DNA of 22,435 nt from NCBI GenBank assembly GCA_041746855.1, contig JBGTGG010000105.1, positions 1 through 22,435 on the forward strand, written 5' to 3'. How positions within the stretch are numbered: position 1 is the first letter of the stretch; each line of letters starts with the position of its first letter. The translations under genes were made by a program, and so were the position numbers. The notes below the pieces were generated by a model. That model was not told the DNA's origin. It searched no databases and saw only the letters and a program-made list of their open reading frames with translations. The stretch is from JBGTGG01 sp041746855. GTDB taxonomy: Bacteria; Bacteroidota; Bacteroidia; Cytophagales; Cyclobacteriaceae. Positions 15,480 to 22,435 of the stretch are shown here, piece by piece.

Positions 15480-16676
15480 ATGAAACGTATTGTATTAATT
15501 TTAATGATGGCGCTTCCTTCGCTTGTAATAGCCCAAAAAGCAGTGAAGCCAAATTTGAATAAAGTACTAAAATATTGGCAAGATGGTGATCTGGCGTCCG
15601 CTAAGGAAATGATCGACATCGCCACCACGTACGAAAAGACCATGAACGATGGAAAAACTTGGTACTATCGCGGGCTGGTGTATGCATCACTTGACACAAC
15701 CTCCAATGAAAGTTATAAAGCATTGGCAGACAATCCCCTTGCAACAGCAATGGAGTCGTTTAAAAAAGCAGATGAGTTGGGTAAAAAGGGAAATGAATAT
15801 TTTATTAATGATGCCAACGGATTACCCGTATTACGATCACAACAGATCGGAATTCTTGCCAATACGTATTTAAATCAAGGAGCATCTAAATATCAGGAGG
15901 ATGATTTAGAAGGTGCACTTGAAGACTTTGAAAAAGTGATGTTGGTGATGCCTGAAGATACTACTTCCTATTTCTATGCGGGAATTGTAAGTAACGCTTT
16001 GGAAAGTTCTGACCGTACAATTAAATACTGGAAGAAGTATTATGAAAAGGGAGGAACTTCACCGGATGGTTATTCAATCATGATCAACACCTATAGCCAG
16101 CAAAAGGATGATAAGGAGGGAGCGTTGGCAACTGTAAAAGAAGCAAGGCAGAAGTTTCCAGAGGATACAAACTTCCCTAAAGTTGAGATCGGACTATTGA
16201 TAGACTTAGGAAAGATTGACCAGGCAAAAGCAGGATTGGAATCAGCGCTCAAGAGCGAACCAGATAACAAGGTTCTGCATTTCTATCTGGGTTATGTGAA
16301 TTCGAAACTTGAGAACTGGGAAGAATCCAAAAAGAACTATGAAGCTGCTTTAAAGATTGATCCCACCTACTTCGAGGCTCAATATTATTTAGCACAAATA
16401 TATTTGATAGAAGCTGAGAAAATAAGAGCAGAATTAGGATCGCTTGGTATCTCTGCTGCCGATCAAAAGAAGAAGTTGGAACTTGATAAAATACTCGTTG
16501 AAAAATATAAAATTGCTCTTCCGTATTGGGAAAAGGCTGAGAAGATAAAAACAGAAGATGCCAATTCTCAAATGGATGTGCTCGATAAATTGAGCAACAT
16601 TTATTATTACCTTGGTGAAGATGCCAAACAGCGGGCAATCGATCAAAAAATTAAACTACTGGGAGGGGATCAATAA
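15480..16676 (+). CDS. Periplasmic TPR protein downstream of gyrA
   Basis: A 398-residue exported protein. Residues 1-18 form a signal peptide ending in VIAQ without a lipobox, so it is probably soluble in the periplasm. The rest is a helical array of TPR-type repeats, most clearly KPNLNKVLKYWQDGDLASAK, EDDLEGALEDFEKVMLVMP, and NWEESKKNYEAALKIDPTYF. A more charged helical stretch follows from about 300. TPR arrays bind other proteins; no partner can be named. The start at 15480 is 17 bases from the gyrA stop, with no promoter between, so it is probably expressed with gyrA. A terminator follows 20 bases after its stop. Confidence 0.85.
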   Translation: MKRIVLILMMALPSLVIAQKAVKPNLNKVLKYWQDGDLASAKEMIDIATTYEKTMNDGKTWYYRGLVYASLDTTSNESYKALADNPLATAMESFKKADELGKKGNEYFINDANGLPVLRSQQIGILANTYLNQGASKYQEDDLEGALEDFEKVMLVMPEDTTSYFYAGIVSNALESSDRTIKYWKKYYEKGGTSPDGYSIMINTYSQQKDDKEGALATVKEARQKFPEDTNFPKVEIGLLIDLGKIDQAKAGLESALKSEPDNKVLHFYLGYVNSKLENWEESKKNYEAALKIDPTYFEAQYYLAQIYLIEAEKIRAELGSLGISAADQKKKLELDKILVEKYKIALPYWEKAEKIKTEDANSQMDVLDKLSNIYYYLGEDAKQRAIDQKIKLLGGDQ

Positions 16677-16696
16677 CCCATATATACCTAGAAAGA

Positions 16697-16728
16697 AAAC
16701 CTACCTCAAAAGGGTAGGTTTTTTTTTA
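16697..16728 (+). terminator. Intrinsic terminator after the gyrA-TPR unit
   Basis: AAACCTACC (16697-16705) pairs perfectly with GGTAGGTTT (16713-16721) around a seven-base loop. A run of T from 16719 to 16727 follows. Confidence 0.85.
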
Positions 16729-16740
16729 TTTTCACTTAAA

Positions 16741-16774
16741 TAAAAATCCCCAAAGCTTTTAGCCTTGGGGATTT
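16741..16774 (-). terminator. Intrinsic terminator of the cold-shock gene
   Basis: Bases 16744-16757 pair with 16761-16774 in a 14-base stem with one mismatch and a three-base loop. Read on the minus strand, it comes 20 bases after the csp stop and runs out into a short T tract that partly overlaps the stem. Confidence 0.75.
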
Positions 16775-16794
16775 AAAAAAAGTTTGGGCCTCGC

Positions 16795-16986
16795 TTAAAC
16801 TACTTTCACGTTTACAGCATTCAATCCTTTTTTACCTTCTTGCAGTTCAAATTCTACAGAATCACCTTCGCGAATTTCATCGATCAATCCTGATACGTGT
16901 ACAAAATGTTCTTTGTTTGAGCCTTCTTCTTTAATGAATCCAAATCCCTTAGACTCATTGAAGAATTTTACTGTTCCTTTATGCAT
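16795..16986 (-). CDS. Cold-shock family RNA-binding protein
   Basis: A 63-residue single cold-shock domain, a five-stranded OB fold that binds single-stranded RNA and DNA and melts RNA structures. RNP1 is KGFGFI (13-18). RNP2 is HFVHV (27-31), where most family members have VFVHF. The start HKGTVKFFNESKG and the end GLNAVNVKVV are typical of this phylum's CspA-type proteins. The length is normal. It has its own promoter candidate and its own terminator, so it is a one-gene unit. Whether it is cold-induced cannot be read; the leader predicted here is short, unlike the long thermosensing leader of E. coli cspA. Confidence 0.93.
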   Translation of the reverse strand: MHKGTVKFFNESKGFGFIKEEGSNKEHFVHVSGLIDEIREGDSVEFELQEGKKGLNAVNVKVV

Positions 16987-17009
16987 TGTTAAAAAATTTT
17001 ATTAAAACC

Positions 17010-17042
17010 TAAAGTTAGGGTATTTTGCGCTTTCTCCCAAAA
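17010..17042 (-). promoter_or_regulatory. Promoter candidate for the cold-shock gene
   Basis: On the minus strand, TTTG near 17041-17038 is followed by 20 bases and TAACTTTA (17017-17010), one base from TAnnTTTG. Transcription would begin near 17003, giving a leader of under 20 bases. Confidence 0.45.
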
Positions 17043-17093
17043 AATGCGTTTAGCTATTGTATTGCCTGTTTTGCTCCAAAATTGTGCTTCTGA

Positions 17094-17555
17094 TTACTCC
17101 AATTCATACCACTGGATTTCCGTCAGGGGTTTCCTTCTTCCTTGTTCTTCAGGGGCGTAGTAAGTGGCAAGATAGGATACTATTTTAGCTTCATTTTCGC
17201 CTAAATCGGGTAAATTTTGTGTTTCTTGCATCCATTTTATCATGCCCATCCATCCTTCTTTTGAGGCCCTATTTTGAATAATAAGCTTGGAAGAATGACA
17301 CCCTGTACAATTTTCGATCACCAACTCCAGGTGCTCACCTTGGATAAAGCCTGTTGCGTTGTGAATGCTGTCTGTGAAAATTTCTGTAATTGATCCATCT
17401 TCAATTGTAGTGCTTTTAGTTTTTTGTGTGAACAATGGTTTCGGACTATAGTGAAGATAAATTCCCACTGCACCCAACAAAACAGTTAATACTAAGACCA
17501 GTATTGTAAAGTGGAAAATTGCTTGAACGATCTGAAGTAATTTTCGATCTTCCAT
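17094..17555 (-). CDS. Membrane-anchored monohaem cytochrome c, partner of the sulfite oxidase-like enzyme
   Basis: A 153-residue protein. One transmembrane helix at about 11-34 anchors it, leaving the rest in the periplasm. The single haem-binding motif CTGCH is at 83-87, with several candidate axial Met residues (103, 105, 109). An extra segment of about 50 residues lies between the anchor and the haem. The ATG at 17555 is one base past the stop of the oxidoreductase gene; an upstream TTG would overlap it. In SorAB-type sulfite dehydrogenases a small cytochrome c takes electrons from the molybdenum subunit, so this is its likely role here. The gene order is also the same (catalytic subunit first). 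Confidence 0.82.
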   Translation of the reverse strand: MEDRKLLQIVQAIFHFTILVLVLTVLLGAVGIYLHYSPKPLFTQKTKSTTIEDGSITEIFTDSIHNATGFIQGEHLELVIENCTGCHSSKLIIQNRASKEGWMGMIKWMQETQNLPDLGENEAKIVSYLATYYAPEEQGRRKPLTEIQWYELE

Positions 17556-17556
17556 T

Positions 17557-18777
17557 TCACACAACTTTGATGGCGATTCTGTGACATGCGTTGTTTAGAT
17601 ATCCTTGTGGATTCCAACCGGGTATCACCATCGGTTGTTGCTTACCTTCGCTATCCGTGGCTTTCGCCCAAACTTCATAATATCCCTTTTGAGGAAATTT
17701 AATGTTTGCTTCCCATCGTTGCCAGGCCAGCCTGTTTTTGGCTGGTTGAAGTTTACATTGCTTCCATGTAGCACCATAGTCGATGGAATAATGAACTTCT
17801 TTTACATTTAATTCACCTGCCCACGCATGGCCACGAATATCCAGCACACGAGACTCATTGATAACAGCTCCAGTCTTTGGAAAGGTAATCACTGATTTTA
17901 CCGGCATCGATTCGATGATGCACATATCTTCATGGACAATCTCAGTTCCCGGTGCAACAAGACGGCAAGGCACCCGGTAGCCATCCACCATCTTAGCGCC
18001 ATCGTGTACAATGTTTCGAACAGAAAGGCGATTGATCCATTTTCCTGACGCAGAAGCCGGCCAACCTCCGGCAATCAATCGTAATGGAAACCCATGCTCA
18101 ATGGGGACATCTTCTCCATTCATTTTAAAAGCGAGGAGCGTTTCATTTTGTAATGCCTTTGAAATTGGAACCCCACGTGAAATCACAGGTTTTGTTGGAT
18201 CACCACTCAGGTGGGTATCTGTTCCATAGTATCCTATATAAACAGCATCCTCTGTAATCCCTACATCCGTTAGAATATCTTTTAGCCGAATGCCTGTCCA
18301 CTCAGCACAGGATACCGCACCGATTGTCCATTGAATTCCTTTTGCAGGAGGGTTGAATTCATTTCTCCCGTTACCACCACACTCTAGTGTAAGCTGATAA
18401 GTATAGTGTTTGAATTTGGATTTTAAATCCTGGAGTGAATAAGTTTTGTGTTTCTTTACCGATTCACCATCAATGGTCAACATCCAGGTTGAAGCGTTTA
18501 ATGCTGTTGGTATCACTCCATTATTGCGGACAAACATTTTTGAAGCAGGTGTAATAGCATCATCAAGCAAGTGCGCTTTTGCTTCAATGTTCCAGGGACG
18601 GTCGTTGAATACCGTCATGTCTTTATGCTTTCCGAAAGGGGAAGCCGGATCATCCTGATCCAAAAATAAAGGAAGATATCCAGCAGGAATATTCTCAGCA
18701 AATACCAAAGGGGCACCGAGTAAAGTAGAAAAAGAAGCCAAGGTTGACTTCTTTATAAAATTGCGCCTGTCGATCAT
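17557..18777 (-). CDS. Sulfite oxidase-like molybdopterin oxidoreductase, Tat-exported
   Basis: A 406-residue enzyme of the sulfite oxidase family. The N-terminus DRRNFIKKSTLASF is a Tat signal, so the folded cofactor-loaded protein goes to the periplasm. The oxidoreductase molybdopterin domain spans about 65-260. Cys133 in LECGGNGR is the expected molybdenum ligand. The C-terminal dimerisation domain spans about 285-406, with the family phrases VHYSIDYGATW and YEVWAKATDSEG. Together with the cytochrome it probably oxidises sulfite to sulfate or a related substrate and passes electrons to the respiratory chain. No haem domain is fused. The substrate is not proven; related enzymes with other substrates exist. 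Confidence 0.87.
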   Translation of the reverse strand: MIDRRNFIKKSTLASFSTLLGAPLVFAENIPAGYLPLFLDQDDPASPFGKHKDMTVFNDRPWNIEAKAHLLDDAITPASKMFVRNNGVIPTALNASTWMLTIDGESVKKHKTYSLQDLKSKFKHYTYQLTLECGGNGRNEFNPPAKGIQWTIGAVSCAEWTGIRLKDILTDVGITEDAVYIGYYGTDTHLSGDPTKPVISRGVPISKALQNETLLAFKMNGEDVPIEHGFPLRLIAGGWPASASGKWINRLSVRNIVHDGAKMVDGYRVPCRLVAPGTEIVHEDMCIIESMPVKSVITFPKTGAVINESRVLDIRGHAWAGELNVKEVHYSIDYGATWKQCKLQPAKNRLAWQRWEANIKFPQKGYYEVWAKATDSEGKQQPMVIPGWNPQGYLNNACHRIAIKVV

Positions 18778-18818
18778 GGTGGATACTTAAATGAAGAAAC
18801 AATTTACCGTTCTCTTCT

Positions 18819-18833
18819 GACTTTGGCAAAGTC
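18819..18833. promoter_or_regulatory. Perfect palindrome upstream of the sulfite oxidase-like operon
   Basis: GACTTTG-G-CAAAGTC is a perfect 7+1+7 dyad located 42 bases before the start of the oxidoreductase gene, in a 99-base gap. It has no following T run, so an operator is more likely than a terminator. The binding protein is unknown. Confidence 0.35.
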
Positions 18834-18876
18834 CGTAATTAAACTGCAAACTCTCTCGATTCGAAAAATATCGTAA

Positions 18877-19452
18877 TCACACCTTTCCGGAATTAGCGAA
18901 ATCAAAAATGACATCCATGCTCAGGCGGTCATTGAGACCGTTGGCATAGTGTACTTTGCGGATAGTCAGGTTTTCATCCAACAAAAATTCAGCAGGCATG
19001 GTGCTAATGGATTCTCCATCGGCCATCATGTGCATCGGTAACCCTTTCATCTTTGCTCTGATGGCAGTTTGGATGAAAGAAGTCAGGTGGCTTTTGGTTG
19101 ACTTGGCTGCGGAGGTTTCTATTCCATAGGTTTGGTACATGATTTTTTCAGGATCTGCGATCAAGGGAATAGGAGAGACCTCTTTATGAAAAATGCTAGA
19201 CAACAATACTTTGGCTTTCGACTCAAAAAAGAAAATCATTTCTAAATTCAATTCCTGCAATTCAAGATGTTTTTTCTGAAGCGCATGAACCCGCAGGTTG
19301 CAGAACGGGCATCCTGCATGACGAAAGAATCCGATAAAAATTTTTTTACCTCTGTAATCCTCAAGCTTGATGTTTCTGTCGAAAATATCTTTTAACTCAA
19401 ATGTAGGAGCACCCACATTGATATCGAGTGTAACACGAGCAGGATTTTCCAT
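18877..19452 (-). CDS. Peroxiredoxin-like (AhpC/TSA superfamily) protein
   Basis: A 191-residue thioredoxin-fold protein. The sequence VGAPTFELKDIFDRNIKLEDYRGKK (first half VGAPTFELKDIF) and IFIGFFRHAGCPFC (38-51) are the usual peroxiredoxin/redoxin opening. Cys48 and Cys51 form a CPFC pair, like thioredoxins and the redoxin group with two nearby cysteines. It has no signal peptide, so it acts in the cytoplasm. The last third (EFLLDENLTIRKVHYANG) fits the peroxiredoxin-like family. The role may be peroxide or disulfide reduction; the substrate cannot be named. It precedes the sulfite oxidase genes on the same strand with a 99-base gap, but is probably a separate unit. Confidence 0.75.
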   Translation of the reverse strand: MENPARVTLDINVGAPTFELKDIFDRNIKLEDYRGKKIFIGFFRHAGCPFCNLRVHALQKKHLELQELNLEMIFFFESKAKVLLSSIFHKEVSPIPLIADPEKIMYQTYGIETSAAKSTKSHLTSFIQTAIRAKMKGLPMHMMADGESISTMPAEFLLDENLTIRKVHYANGLNDRLSMDVIFDFANSGKV

Positions 19453-19552
19453 GGAATAGGTTTTGTTACGAAGCTAACATATTTGGAGGAGGAAAGTTTA
19501 AATAGTTTGGTACTTCCCGCTTGGTGTTTAAAATCTACTTTGATCTCTTTGG

Positions 19553-19834
19553 TTAAGAGAATTTCCTAAAGTATTTATAATCCGCGTAAAACGTACCTCC
19601 GGGAACCAACGATGCTAGAAGCGAAACAAATGTGATATAAGGTTTCCATTTGTATTCAAAAGTAACAACAAGCACCAGGAAACAGTAGGCCAAAAACAAA
19701 ACACCGTGAGCCAATCCCACAGGAAACATAATGGTTTCGTAGTGCCAGATATATTTGAGGGGCATGGCCACACCAAATAAAAGGAGGGTACTGATCCCTT
19801 CTAAAAGCGCAAAAAGTCGTAAGGTTTTTATCAT
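19553..19834 (-). CDS. DUF3817 integral membrane protein
   Basis: A 93-residue, very hydrophobic protein with three transmembrane helices at about 5-26, 35-60 and 65-85. The pattern FALLEGISTLLLFGVAMPLKY at the start and PFGT-like VPGGTFYADY near the end are characteristic of the DUF3817 family. It has no known function. The start is divergent from the Dabb gene, 99 bases away. Confidence 0.82.
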   Translation of the reverse strand: MIKTLRLFALLEGISTLLLFGVAMPLKYIWHYETIMFPVGLAHGVLFLAYCFLVLVVTFEYKWKPYITFVSLLASLVPGGTFYADYKYFRKFS

Positions 19835-19933
19835 ATGGTTGCGAAACTAAGGAAATTGAACTTATTCGTTACAGGATTAATTCAAAACGGATAGTGTCTT
19901 TTCAAAAATATTTGCAGCTTTACAACTCTCAAT

Positions 19934-20356
19934 ATGAATGCAATGGAAAATCAAAATCGCAGAAAATTTATTATAACACTGACAGCAATCGGTACCGCCT
20001 TAACGAGTTTCTCTTTTCCGAAAAAGAAGAAACCGAAAACTAATGTACTTTCCCATCATGTCTTTTTTTGGTTGAAAAATCCGGAATCAAAAGAAGACCT
20101 TGCGAAATTGATTTCGGGATTGAATTCCCTTCGAAAGATTGAAACCATTAAAGGCCTTCAAATTGGTCTTCCTGCCAGCACTGAAAAGCGGGATGTAGTT
20201 GACAATAGCTTTAGTGTTTCCGAACTTATGTTCTTTGAGGATGTAGAAGGCCAGAATGTTTATCAAAAACATCCTTTACATCAGCAATTCATTGATGATT
20301 GTTCCCATCTATGGGATAAGGTAATTGTTTACGATGCCATTGAAGTAAAACAATAG
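19934..20356 (+). CDS. Tat-exported Dabb-domain (stress-responsive A/B barrel) protein
   Basis: A 140-residue protein. Residues 9-28 form a Tat-type signal: NRRKFIITLTAIG and a hydrophobic core ending near FSF. A Lys-rich linker follows. Residues 38-138 are a dimeric alpha/beta-barrel (Dabb) domain: SHHVFFWLKNP, FSVSELMFFED, KHPLHQQFIDD and the final VIVYDAIEV. Dabb domains usually occur in the cytoplasm and bind or process small molecules; an exported form is a less usual arrangement. Starts at 19934 and 19943 are both possible. The MFS gene follows after 11 bases, so the two are likely expressed together. Confidence 0.82.
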   Translation: MNAMENQNRRKFIITLTAIGTALTSFSFPKKKKPKTNVLSHHVFFWLKNPESKEDLAKLISGLNSLRKIETIKGLQIGLPASTEKRDVVDNSFSVSELMFFEDVEGQNVYQKHPLHQQFIDDCSHLWDKVIVYDAIEVKQ

Positions 20357-20367
20357 CAACCTGGTGA

Positions 20368-21618
20368 ATGTTGGAATCACCACCTGAGGAAAAAAAACTT
20401 TCTACATTACTGGCACTTATTCTGGCGGGTGAGGCAATTTTTTTTCTTCCGTTTGTAATTGCCAGAATTTTCAGGCCTACTTTACTGGCGGTTTTCGAGA
20501 TCAGCAACACACAGCTTGGTGCTTTCTTTTCCCTCTATGGTATCGTGGCCATGGTAGCGTATTTTTTTGGTGGCCCCCTTGCTGATCGTTTTGCGGCACG
20601 AAACTTAATGGCGCTTGCATTGTGGTTTACAGGTGTAAGCGGGATTCTTTTTGCAACAATACCCTCCAATCAGATTGTGTATGGGTTGTATGCTTTTTGG
20701 GGTCTCACTACCATACTTTTATTTTGGGCAGCACTTATTCGTGCCACACGCGAATGGGGAGGAAGCCATTTCCAGGGTAGGGCTTTTGGTTTTCTGGAAG
20801 CAGGCAGAGGAGTTGCCGCAGCGTTATTGGGATCCATTTCCGTTGTTATTTTTTCCTATTTCCTTCCGGAAGAAGGACCATCATTTGAAAAAGTTCGAAG
20901 CGATTCTTTTGGATATGTAATTCTTTTTGCCTCGTGTGTGACTTTTTTAAGCGGCATTCTTGTTTGGTTTTTTGTTCCTGTAAAGAGGAGTAATGAATTT
21001 GAAATATACGTTACTCTTTCAACCTTTCGAAAGGTATTGGTTACACCTGCTGTATGGATGTTGGCTGTTATCATCGTATGTGCGTATGTGGGATATAAAA
21101 TCACTGATAATTTTTCGCTATTTGCAAAAGATGTCCTTTCTTTTACTGAAGTGGAAGCAGCAACTGTGGGCACCATTGCTTTATGGATGCGTGTAGTGGT
21201 TGCGATTGCTGCAGGTTATTTTGCGGATAGGTTTTCTGGATCCAAGATTATTATTGCTTGCTTCACGCTGAATTTAATTGGCGGACTTGCAATGGGCGTT
21301 GGGTTAGTGAGTACTTCTATTGGAGCTGTAGCCATTGCATTCACCACCATGTTGATAGGTGTGTATGGCGTGCGGGTTTTGTATTTCGCTGTGCTGCAAG
21401 AAGCAAACGTCCCTTTGTTTACTACGGGAACAGTAGTGGGCATCATTTCTTTTATTGGGTTTACGCCCGATATTTTTATGAGTCCATTGTCAGGTTTTTT
21501 TCTTGACAGGTTTCCAGGTGTTATGGGACATCAATTCGTATTTTTAGTTCTTGCTTTTTTCTCTCTCATAGGATTGATGACAGCAATTCGATTTTATCGA
21601 CTAAATAAACTTAATTAA
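20368..21618 (+). CDS. MFS transporter
   Basis: A 416-residue protein of the major facilitator superfamily with about 12 transmembrane helices. The conserved loop between helices 2 and 3 is visible as GGPLADRFAARNLM (68-81), and a corresponding loop in the second half as GYFADRFSGSK. A long central loop lies near residues 170-220. The sequence resembles sugar or organic-anion antiporters, but nothing in it fixes the substrate. It lies 11 bases after the Dabb gene and 121 bases before araB, so sugar uptake is a fair but untested guess. Confidence 0.85.
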   Translation: MLESPPEEKKLSTLLALILAGEAIFFLPFVIARIFRPTLLAVFEISNTQLGAFFSLYGIVAMVAYFFGGPLADRFAARNLMALALWFTGVSGILFATIPSNQIVYGLYAFWGLTTILLFWAALIRATREWGGSHFQGRAFGFLEAGRGVAAALLGSISVVIFSYFLPEEGPSFEKVRSDSFGYVILFASCVTFLSGILVWFFVPVKRSNEFEIYVTLSTFRKVLVTPAVWMLAVIIVCAYVGYKITDNFSLFAKDVLSFTEVEAATVGTIALWMRVVVAIAAGYFADRFSGSKIIIACFTLNLIGGLAMGVGLVSTSIGAVAIAFTTMLIGVYGVRVLYFAVLQEANVPLFTTGTVVGIISFIGFTPDIFMSPLSGFFLDRFPGVMGHQFVFLVLAFFSLIGLMTAIRFYRLNKLN

Positions 21619-21650
21619 ACCCCTTAAACGCTGTGTTTACCCGTATTATA

Positions 21651-21661
21651 ATAACTGTTAT
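21651..21661. promoter_or_regulatory. Small palindrome upstream of araB
   Basis: ATAAC-T-GTTAT is a perfect 5+1+5 dyad in the 121-base gap before araB, 79 bases from its start. It could be an operator of a sugar regulator. AT-rich DNA makes such dyads easily, so the call is weak. Confidence 0.22.
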
Positions 21662-21739
21662 ATGTACACTTATTGGAATATTATTGTATATTGGCCTCCA
21701 ATTCAATCGATTTAACTGTCATTTTAAGAAGAAATTGGT

Positions 21740-22435
21740 ATGGAGGCTTATGTTTTAGGGGTTGACTATGGGACGGATTCTGTCCGTTCTATATTAGTGG
21801 ATGCATCCACTGGGGAAGAGAAGGCTTCCTCCGTTTTTCACTATCCGCGTTGGCGAAGTGGGATGTTTTGTGATCCATCAAAGAATCAATTTCGACAGCA
21901 TCCGCTGGATTATATTGAAGGTCTTGAATTTACGATTAAAGAGTGCGTAAAAATGGCGGGGGATTCAGCGCGTAAAAATCTAAAAGCAATTTCAATTGAT
22001 ACCACGGGTTCCACACCCATAGCGGTAAATAAACAAGGAGTTCCTTTATCCTTCACTCCAGAATTCGAAAAAAATCCCAATGCAATGTTTGTGCTTTGGA
22101 AAGATCATACCGCAACTAAAGAAGCTGCAGAGATCAATGTACATGCAGAAAAATTTGATATCAACTATCTGCAATTTGTAGGCGGTATTTATTCATCCGA
22201 ATGGTTTTGGGCGAAGTTGCTTCATGTTCTGCGGGAAGATGAGGAAGTTCAAAAGGCTTGCTATTCCTGGGTTGAGCATTGCGATTGGATACCGTATTTG
22301 TTAACTGGAGGAGATGATGTACACCAATTGAAACGCGGGGTTTGTTCTGCCGGCCATAAAGCATTGTGGGCAGCAGAATTTAATGGTCTTCCTCCGGATG
22401 ATTTTTTTACAGGAATAGATCCTTTGCTTTCCGGG
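21740..22435 (+). CDS. araB: Ribulokinase, 5' part (runs off the window end)
   Basis: The first 232 residues of an FGGY-family sugar kinase. The nucleotide-binding start GVDYGTDSVRSILVD (7-21) is present. The region around HYPRW, FCDPSKNQFRQHP, DTTGSTP and NPNAMFVLWKDHT, then GGIYSSEWFWAK and KRGVCSAGHKALW, is very close to AraB of many bacteria and distinct from other FGGY kinases. AraB phosphorylates L-ribulose in arabinose catabolism. The frame is open to the last base, and a full protein would be about 550 residues. The start is ATG 21740. No araA or araD is visible in the window; they may lie downstream. Confidence 0.95.
   Translation, partial: MEAYVLGVDYGTDSVRSILVDASTGEEKASSVFHYPRWRSGMFCDPSKNQFRQHPLDYIEGLEFTIKECVKMAGDSARKNLKAISIDTTGSTPIAVNKQGVPLSFTPEFEKNPNAMFVLWKDHTATKEAAEINVHAEKFDINYLQFVGGIYSSEWFWAKLLHVLREDEEVQKACYSWVEHCDWIPYLLTGGDDVHQLKRGVCSAGHKALWAAEFNGLPPDDFFTGIDPLLSG

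Noticed and set aside
19907..19914. AATATTTG as a possible -7 element of the Dabb gene
   Set aside because: One mismatch in the most conserved base and no -33 element at the right spacing.
1..22435. Mobile elements, CRISPR arrays, tRNA, rRNA or a defence island
   Set aside because: Both strands were read for transposase or integrase motifs, regular spaced repeats, and tRNA or rRNA sequence; nothing convincing was found.

Overview
The window reads as a chromosomal core segment of a Bacteroidota bacterium, most likely of the Cytophagales. Four observations support this. There is a subtilisin-like protease with a C-terminal Por-type (type IX secretion) sorting domain. The promoter-like elements match the phylum-specific TTTG-N19-TAnnTTTG pattern, Shine-Dalgarno sequences are mostly absent, and there is an ExbB-ExbD-TonB locus next to an outer-membrane receptor. 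No plasmid, phage, transposase, CRISPR, tRNA or rRNA signal was seen.

Layout. At 1-1045 lies the 3' end of a TonB-dependent-receptor-like barrel gene. A good promoter (1063-1093) then starts a compact cluster: SPOR protein, ExbB/TolQ, ExbD/TolR and TonB (1125-3884). After a short AT-rich repeat come folC (with a forced TTG start) and trmB. A REP-like inverted repeat (5941-6010) separates trmB from a convergent gene for a TrpF-like TIM-barrel protein that appears to lack the catalytic residues. From 6674 a + strand series follows: a lipoprotein overlapping a secreted T9SS subtilase, then rpe, an LpoB-like lipoprotein, a COG3014-like TPR lipoprotein, an outer-membrane barrel protein whose signal peptide can only be read from a CTG codon, gyrA, and a periplasmic TPR protein. 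Two oppositely directed terminators (16697-16774) close this half.

The minus-strand block 16795-19834 holds a cold-shock protein, a two-gene sulfite-oxidase-like unit (membrane-anchored monohaem cytochrome c and Tat-exported molybdenum oxidoreductase), a peroxiredoxin-like protein and a DUF3817 membrane protein. The last block is + strand: a Tat-exported Dabb protein, an MFS transporter closely behind it, and the 5' part of araB (ribulokinase), which runs off the window end.

How the genes work together. The receptor and TonB cluster make an energised outer-membrane import module. The sulfite oxidase and cytochrome form an electron-transfer pair feeding the respiratory chain. rpe and araB are pentose enzymes but lie far apart. 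The two adjacent lipoproteins (LpoB-like and COG3014-like) look like a conserved envelope pair. No large undescribed system is visible. The most unusual points are the CTG-initiated barrel protein with a basic Cys/His tail, the catalytically stripped TrpF homologue, and the lipoprotein/T9SS-protease overlap.
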